NCBI GenBank assembly: GCA_900552345.1
Contig: URZN01000030.1
Location: 1 to 9,237, forward strand
From: an uncultured Collinsella sp.
GTDB taxonomy: Bacteria; Actinomycetota; Coriobacteriia; Coriobacteriales; Coriobacteriaceae
DNA: 9,237 nucleotides
Reading direction: 5' to 3'
Below the pieces are notes generated by a model, which saw only the letters and a program-made list of their open reading frames with translations, was not told the DNA's origin and made no database searches. This document shows positions 5,471 to 9,237 of the stretch, piece after piece. The stretch's first letter is position 1. Every line of letters starts with the position of its first letter. A program made the position numbers and the translations under genes.

Positions 5471-6901
5471 ATGGCTCTTTGGGGCGGTCGTTTTGAGGCG
5501 GGCGTGGCCGAGGTCACGCAGGAGTTTGGCGCGTCGCTGCCGGTCGACAAACATCTCTATAAGCAGGATATCGCCGGCTCTAAGGCGCATGCCAAGATGC
5601 TGGCGGCCCAGGGCATCATCAGTGTCGAGGACGAGCAAGCGATAGCCGAGGGTCTGACCGGAATCGAACAGGATATCGATGCCGGCAACTTCACCTTCGA
5701 CATCAACGACGAGGACATTCATATGTCCATCGAGAGCGAGCTGACGCGTCGCATCGGCGAGGCTGGCAAGCGCTTGCATACCGGACGTTCGCGCAACGAC
5801 CAGGTGGCGACCGACACGCGCCTGGGTGTCAAGGCGCTGGCCAAGGAGCTTATGGAGGCCAATCTTGAGCTGCGCCATGTGCTGGTGGATGCGGCCAAGA
5901 AGTACGACAAGGTGATTCTGCCGGGCTACACGCATATGCAGCACGCTCAGCCCGTGCTGCTCTCGCATCATCTGCTGGCGTATTCCTGGATGTTCGCGCG
6001 CGACTTTACGCGCCTGAAGGCCGCCTTTGATGCCGCCGACAACTGCCCGCTGGGTGCTGCCGCGCTTGCCGGTACGAGCTATCCGCTCGATCGCCAGATG
6101 ACGGCTGCCGAACTTGGCTTTGCGGGCGTGATTCCCAACTCGCTCGATGCGGTTTCCGACCGTGATTTCCTGCTCGATCTGCATTACGCCGGCTCCGTCA
6201 TGGCGATGCACTTGTCGCGTCTTTCCGAGGAGATCGTGCTGTGGTCGAGCTCCGAATTTGGCTTTATCTCGCTTTCAGACTCCTACTCCACCGGCTCGTC
6301 TATCATGCCGCAGAAGAAGAATCCCGACTTTGCCGAGCTTATCCGCGGCAAGAGCGGTCGTGTCTATGGCAACCTGGTGCAGCTGCTCGTGACCATGAAG
6401 GGGCTGCCGCTTGCTTATAACAAAGACTTGCAGGAGGACAAGGAGGGCGCGCTCGATACCGCTCACACGCTCCTGCAGTGCCTGTCCGTTATGGCCGGAA
6501 TGATTTCGACTTGGACCGTCAACGAGGATGCCATGGCGCGCGAGTGCGGCGTGGGGCACCTTGCCGCTACCGATGTTGCCGATTACCTGGCCAAGCGTGG
6601 TCTGCCGTTCCGCGAGGCACATGCCGTGGTGGGCCATCTGGTCCTGATGTGCGAGAAGCGCGGCTGCAATCTTGAGGACCTGCCGTTTGAGGTGTTCCAG
6701 GAGGCAAGCCCGCTCTTTGAGCGCGACATTACCGAGGCGCTCGACATCCCGTCGATTGTCGCCGCGCGCACGACCGAGGGAGGCACCGCTCCTGCCGCCG
6801 TTTCCGTGCAGCTGCAGCGTGCCGAGGCACAGCTCGTGGCCGACGAGGGCGTGTTTGGATCGCTGACCAAGGTCGTCGAGGTGGGTCACGGGGTTAATTA
6901 G
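5471..6901 (+). CDS. argH: Argininosuccinate lyase
   Basis: Splits argininosuccinate into arginine and fumarate, the last step of arginine synthesis; a homotetrameric cytosolic enzyme of the fumarase/aspartase superfamily. The 476-residue protein starts MALWGGRF, the usual family N-terminus, and carries TGRSRNDQVATD, the PGYTHMQHAQPV helix, and the signature GSSIMPQKKNPDFAELIRG with the mobile catalytic-loop serines at residues 276-277. Length is slightly above the usual 455-470. The ATG at 5471 is chosen because AGGAG lies eight bases upstream; the in-frame ATG at 5396 would add 25 residues not found in the family and lacks a ribosome binding site. It lies 118 bases after the 56-codon ORF. 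No clear promoter is visible in 5353-5460, so it may depend on transcription from upstream. Confidence 0.97.
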   Translation: MALWGGRFEAGVAEVTQEFGASLPVDKHLYKQDIAGSKAHAKMLAAQGIISVEDEQAIAEGLTGIEQDIDAGNFTFDINDEDIHMSIESELTRRIGEAGKRLHTGRSRNDQVATDTRLGVKALAKELMEANLELRHVLVDAAKKYDKVILPGYTHMQHAQPVLLSHHLLAYSWMFARDFTRLKAAFDAADNCPLGAAALAGTSYPLDRQMTAAELGFAGVIPNSLDAVSDRDFLLDLHYAGSVMAMHLSRLSEEIVLWSSSEFGFISLSDSYSTGSSIMPQKKNPDFAELIRGKSGRVYGNLVQLLVTMKGLPLAYNKDLQEDKEGALDTAHTLLQCLSVMAGMISTWTVNEDAMARECGVGHLAATDVADYLAKRGLPFREAHAVVGHLVLMCEKRGCNLEDLPFEVFQEASPLFERDITEALDIPSIVAARTTEGGTAPAAVSVQLQRAEAQLVADEGVFGSLTKVVEVGHGVN

Positions 6902-6946
6902 CTTATTGGATGCGTCTGTCTGGTGTGTTCATCATATCTTGCCTTT

Positions 6947-6980
6947 ACGGGTGCCCGCTACGGTGGGCGCCCGTTTTGTT
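6947..6980 (+). terminator. Intrinsic terminator of argH
   Basis: ACGGGTGCCC (6947-6956) pairs with GGGCGCCCGT (6965-6974), 10 bp with one G:U, 8-base loop, followed by TTTGTT. It lies 45 bases after the argH stop. Confidence 0.88.
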
Positions 6981-7146
6981 ATAGAGAAGGGAGGGGCTTG
7001 TCGAGAACTTCTGTAGGACCTTTGGGCAGGTTGTGAAGGGGGGTACGTTCGCGGGCGGCAACCGACCGTCTGCTCTGTTCGATGCGGTTGATGGGCGGTC
7101 GGATGGTACTCTAATCGGGCTTCGAAACAGAAGTGACACATATGGA
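6981..7146. other. Unexplained intergenic stretch between argH and ndk
   Basis: About 165 bases without a credible gene. It contains a G-rich part (near 6985-7060), a long-loop inverted repeat CCGACCG (7062-7068) / CGGTCGG (7096-7102), and AT-richer sequence after 7105. Two overlapping frames on the minus strand stay open for 64-69 codons but lack ribosome binding sites and run across the argH terminator. The sequence around 6998-7030 has the look of a dispersed intergenic repeat, but only one copy is in this window. Confidence 0.4.
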
Positions 7147-7177
7147 GCGCTTTAATAAATTGCAGCGTTTCAATAAA
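7147..7177 (+). repeat. Direct repeat ahead of the ndk promoter
   Basis: GCGCTTTAATAAA (7147-7159) and GCGTTTCAATAAA (7165-7177) agree at 11 of 13 positions and are 18 bases apart, about 1.7 helical turns. They sit directly upstream of the putative ndk -35 element, so they could be a pair of activator sites; that is inference. Confidence 0.4.
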
Positions 7178-7187
7178 CAGCTTTTTG

Positions 7188-7216
7188 TTTAACTGCAGCT
7201 AAAACTCTGTTACGAT
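7188..7216 (+). promoter_or_regulatory. Putative ndk promoter
   Basis: TTTAAC (7188-7193), a 17-bp spacer, and TACGAT (7211-7216) preceded by TG at 7208-7209, giving an extended -10. A start near 7223 would leave a leader of about 58 bases before ndk. Confidence 0.5.
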
Positions 7217-7280
7217 GCAGTCCAGGCGGGTGCCGGAATGGGACTTGGGCACGCGCGAACCTACTTGAAAGGCTACTTTT

Positions 7281-7685
7281 ATGGCTATCGAGAAGACCTT
7301 CATCATGATTAAGCCCGACGCCGTGCGCGACCGCAAGATCGGCGAGATCGTTGCTCGCATTGAGCGCAGCGGCCTTGTCATCGAGCGCATGGAGATGACC
7401 ACGCTCGAGCGCGCTACCGTCGAGGAGCACTACGCCCATCTGGCCGACAAGCCCTTCTTTGGCGGTCTCTGCGACTTTATGACGAGCGGTCCGGTCGTCA
7501 AGATGGTCGTTTCCGGTCTCTCCGCTGTCTCCAAGATGCGCACCCTTATGGGCGCTACCAACCCGCTTGATGCTGCCCCCGGCACCATTCGCGGCGACTT
7601 CGCTGTCGATGTCAACGCCAACGTGATCCACGGCTCCGACTGCCTGGAGAACGCCGAGATCGAGATCAAGCGCTTCTTTGGCTAA
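7281..7685 (+). CDS. ndk: Nucleoside diphosphate kinase
   Basis: Transfers the gamma phosphate of ATP to other nucleoside diphosphates through a phosphohistidine, balancing NTP and dNTP pools in the cytosol. The 134-residue protein is at the short end of the usual bacterial range (134-150). The active-site residues are all present: K11 in IKPDAV, Y51, F59, R87, T93, R104, N114 and the phosphorylated H117 in NVIHGSD. The usual Ser after HGSD is Cys121 here. GAAAGG (7267-7272) lies eight bases before the ATG. It is a single-gene unit with its own promoter and terminator. Confidence 0.98.
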   Translation: MAIEKTFIMIKPDAVRDRKIGEIVARIERSGLVIERMEMTTLERATVEEHYAHLADKPFFGGLCDFMTSGPVVKMVVSGLSAVSKMRTLMGATNPLDAAPGTIRGDFAVDVNANVIHGSDCLENAEIEIKRFFG

Positions 7686-7687
7686 AC

Positions 7688-7761
7688 CAGCTTTGACTCC
7701 TTAAAGCTGTTAGCGTGTGGCTTGGGCGCCGCGGGATTCCATCCGCGGCGCCCTTTTATTT
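7688..7761 (+). terminator. Tandem hairpins terminating ndk
   Basis: First hairpin CAGCTTT/AAAGCTG (7688-7694 with 7703-7709), three bases after the stop. Second, stronger hairpin GGGCGCCGCGG / CCGCGGCGCCC (7724-7734 with 7743-7753), 11 bp, followed by TTTTATTT. The second is a classic intrinsic terminator; the first may only stabilise the 3' end. Confidence 0.92.
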
Positions 7762-7773
7762 CAAAATCTATGA

Positions 7774-7810
7774 AGGTGCCCGCTCGGACATGAGTTCCGA
7801 GCGGGCACCT
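7774..7810 (-). terminator. Hairpin downstream of rpiB
   Basis: A 15-bp perfect stem, AGGTGCCCGCTCGGA (7774-7788) with 7796-7810, 7-base loop. It lies 26 bases beyond the rpiB stop. The T-run that follows on the minus strand is poor (TCATAGATTTTG), so it may stop transcription from both convergent genes or protect the 3' end. Confidence 0.75.
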
Positions 7811-7836
7811 GCTGTTAGCTTGTGGCACTGAGTAGT

Positions 7837-8304
7837 TTAGGCTTCGTCGACGACCTTGAGTCCGCGGGTCTGGTCGATCTCGTTGAGGAGATTGACGCGA
7901 CGCTCGTGGCGACCACCCTCAAACTCGGCGTCGAGCCACTCGTCGACGATCATCTTGGCGAGCTCGGAGCCCACGACACGGGCACCAAAGGCGAGCACGT
8001 TGGTATTGTTGTGCATGCGGGAGAGCTTGGCGCTGAAGGGCTCGGAGCACACGACGGCGCGTACGCCCTCGACCTTGTTGGCAGCCAGGCTGATACCGAC
8101 GCCGGTGCCGCAGATCAGGATGCCCAGGTCGACGTCGCCGTTGGCAACGGCCTTACCAACCTTGTAGCCGGCGATGGGGTAGTCAAAGCTCTCGGAGGTG
8201 TCGGTGCCAAAGTTCACGACCTCACAGCCGCGCTCCTTCAGGTGCTCGGAGATAATGTTCTTGAGCTCGACGGCGGCATGGTCGTTGCCGATACCAATCT
8301 TCAT
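7837..8304 (-). CDS. rpiB: Ribose-5-phosphate isomerase B
   Basis: Interconverts ribose 5-phosphate and ribulose 5-phosphate in the non-oxidative pentose phosphate pathway; RpiB/LacAB family, cytosolic, normally a dimer. The 155-residue length fits (E. coli 149). The N-terminal IGNDHAAVELK motif, the active-site Cys65 in ILICGTGVGIS, the SEPFSAKLSRMHNNTN segment with catalytic H98, and GGRHERRV near the C-terminus closely follow E. coli RpiB. The Cys/His pair favours isomerase over galactose-6-phosphate LacA/LacB roles, although some members also act on allose 6-phosphate. AGAGGA lies seven bases before the ATG on the coding strand. Divergent from the cysteine desulfidase gene and convergent with ndk. 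Confidence 0.96.
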   Translation of the reverse strand: MKIGIGNDHAAVELKNIISEHLKERGCEVVNFGTDTSESFDYPIAGYKVGKAVANGDVDLGILICGTGVGISLAANKVEGVRAVVCSEPFSAKLSRMHNNTNVLAFGARVVGSELAKMIVDEWLDAEFEGGRHERRVNLLNEIDQTRGLKVVDEA

Positions 8305-8381
8305 GAGTGGTTCCTCTCTGGTCCGTGCGGCGGAATTGCTAAAGGTTTTACCGCGTTCGACTGCATGATAGCGCGACTTTT

Positions 8382-8420
8382 GTGTAAACGCTCGGGCGTT
8401 TTTTGGTCAAACGCTTTAGC
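8382..8420 (-). promoter_or_regulatory. rpiB promoter with palindromic operator-like site in the spacer
   Basis: On the minus strand TTGACC (8410-8405) is followed after 17 bp by TTACAC (8387-8382): a good -35 and a weak -10. The spacer contains the perfect palindrome AAACGC-TCGG-GCGTTT (8386-8401), and a second AAACGCT half-site lies at 8409-8415, 23 bp away, just beyond the -35. AAACG half-sites of this type are common in LacI-family operators. On the + strand the palindrome is followed by three more T, so it also resembles a small terminator, but no + strand gene ends here. Confidence 0.4.
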
Positions 8421-8509
8421 ATGCAACAAGACTTACTTCTCATGAATTAATGCCGTCAGTTTGCGCTTGAACGCCGTCCGCCGGAACTTGGGTTGCGGTT
8501 TTTGATGCA

Positions 8510-8540
8510 TTGTTATCAAATAAATAGAGTTAACTATTAT
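8510..8540 (+). promoter_or_regulatory. Possible promoter and dyad before the cysteine desulfidase gene
   Basis: TATTAT (8535-8540) is a fair -10; TTGTTA (8510-8515) is the nearest -35 but with a long 19-bp spacer. A dyad AATAG-AGTTAA-CTATT (8523-8538) overlaps the -10 and could bind a regulator. Tentative. Confidence 0.3.
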
Positions 8541-8576
8541 TGAGAGCCCAGTCCGTTATGTAAGCAGGAGATACCT

Positions 8577-9237
8577 ATGTCTACCGATTCCATTCGCGAT
8601 GCCGCTTTTTGCGATGTCTTGAACCGCGAGCTTGTCTGCGCGCTCGGCTGCACCGAGCCCATTGCCGTTGCCTATGCAGCGGCGCTGGCGAGCCAGACGC
8701 TTGGCTGCGAGCCCGAGCATATGGATGTTGCCTGTTCGGGCAATATCATCAAGAACGTCAAGAGCGTGACCGTGCCCAACTCGGGCGGCATGCATGGTAT
8801 TGAGGCGGCGGCCGTGCTGGGTGCCGTGGGCGGTGACGCCAAGAGCGCGCTCGAGGTGCTCGAGAGCGTTGACGATAAAGACCGTGCGCGCGTGGCCGAT
8901 CTCCTCGCTGACGCCGGCTACTGCGATGTGTCGCTTGTCGAGGGTGTGCCCAACCTCTACATCAAGGTGACTGCCACGGCCGGGGGCCATACCGCGGTCG
9001 TCGAGATTACCGACCACCACACCAATGTCACGTGCCATACGCTCGACGGTATTCCAGTATGCGGCAAGTCGGCGGGGGAGTGTGCCGCCTGCGCCGAGCG
9101 CGTCGTGGCCGAGCGTGCGGCAGATAGCGCTGACACGCCCATGTCGATTGAGTCCATCATCGACTTTATCGAGGACGGCGACATTGAGGACGCCCGCGCT
9201 GCCGTTGAGCGTCAGATTGAGCTGAACGGCGCTATTA
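8577..9237 (+). CDS. L-cysteine desulfidase / UPF0597 (CyuA-like), 3' end beyond the window
   Basis: The first 220 residues of a UPF0597-family protein, the family of E. coli CyuA (YhaM) and the archaeal [4Fe-4S] L-cysteine desulfidase, which releases sulfide, ammonia and pyruvate from cysteine. Evidence: LVCALGCTEPIAVAYAAALA with the conserved Cys25, then SGNIIKNVKSVTVPNSGG, GIEAAAVLGAVGG and GGHTAVVEITDHHTN. The family is about 430 residues, so only half is present; the cluster-binding cysteines expected in the C-terminal half cannot be checked. The related L-serine dehydratase alpha fold is an alternative function. AGGAG (8566-8570) lies six bases before the ATG. Divergent from rpiB. The reading frame stays open to the end of the window. 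Confidence 0.88.
   Translation, partial: MSTDSIRDAAFCDVLNRELVCALGCTEPIAVAYAAALASQTLGCEPEHMDVACSGNIIKNVKSVTVPNSGGMHGIEAAAVLGAVGGDAKSALEVLESVDDKDRARVADLLADAGYCDVSLVEGVPNLYIKVTATAGGHTAVVEITDHHTNVTCHTLDGIPVCGKSAGECAACAERVVAERAADSADTPMSIESIIDFIEDGDIEDARAAVERQIELNGAI

Noticed and set aside
6932..7141. Minus-strand ORFs of 64-69 codons between argH and ndk
   Set aside because: They cross the argH terminator, lack ribosome binding sites and overlap each other in different frames.

Overview
The window looks like chromosomal DNA of a GC-rich, gut-type actinobacterium, most likely Coriobacteriia and close to Collinsella. This rests on codon use, on the style of the encoded proteins and on the gene set; it is recognition, not a database match. 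The first 48 bases are not genomic. They are an Illumina/Nextera library adapter (P7 tail, 8-base index, read-2 primer site, Tn5 mosaic end) left on the end of the assembly, so genuine sequence starts at base 49.

Layout. 49-2062 (+): 3' two-thirds of polA, truncated by the contig end. 2063-2339: convergent intergenic region with a strong terminator and a 130-bp inverted repeat (33-bp perfect arms, nested hairpin). 2340-3167 (-): Cof-type HAD phosphatase. 3168-3721: divergent spacer which, on the + strand, carries a promoter, a 24-codon leader ORF ending in three CGA arginine codons, and overlapping hairpins ahead of argG. 3722-4948 (+): argG. 4949-5470: strong terminator, then an unrecognised 56-codon ORF with a good ribosome binding site. 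5471-6901 (+): argH. 6902-7280: argH terminator, an unexplained stretch, and the ndk promoter. 7281-7685 (+): ndk. 7686-7836: terminators between convergent genes. 7837-8304 (-): rpiB. 8305-8576: divergent regulatory region. 8577-9237 (+): 5' half of a cysteine desulfidase (UPF0597/CyuA family) that runs off the end.

How the genes work together. argG and argH encode the last two steps of arginine synthesis (citrulline + aspartate to argininosuccinate, then to arginine + fumarate). They are neighbours but separated by a terminator and a small ORF. The other genes are housekeeping (DNA repair synthesis, NTP balancing, pentose phosphate isomerisation, cysteine breakdown) and sit in independent units, most with their own hairpin terminators.

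The most interesting element is the region upstream of argG. It reads as a trp-like transcription attenuator tuned to arginine: promoter, strong Shine-Dalgarno, arginine-rich leader peptide with CGA-CGA-CGA directly before the stop, then three successive hairpins of which the last two are mutually exclusive. The second point of interest is the large nested inverted repeat downstream of the HAD gene, whose outer flanks also mirror the last codons of that gene.
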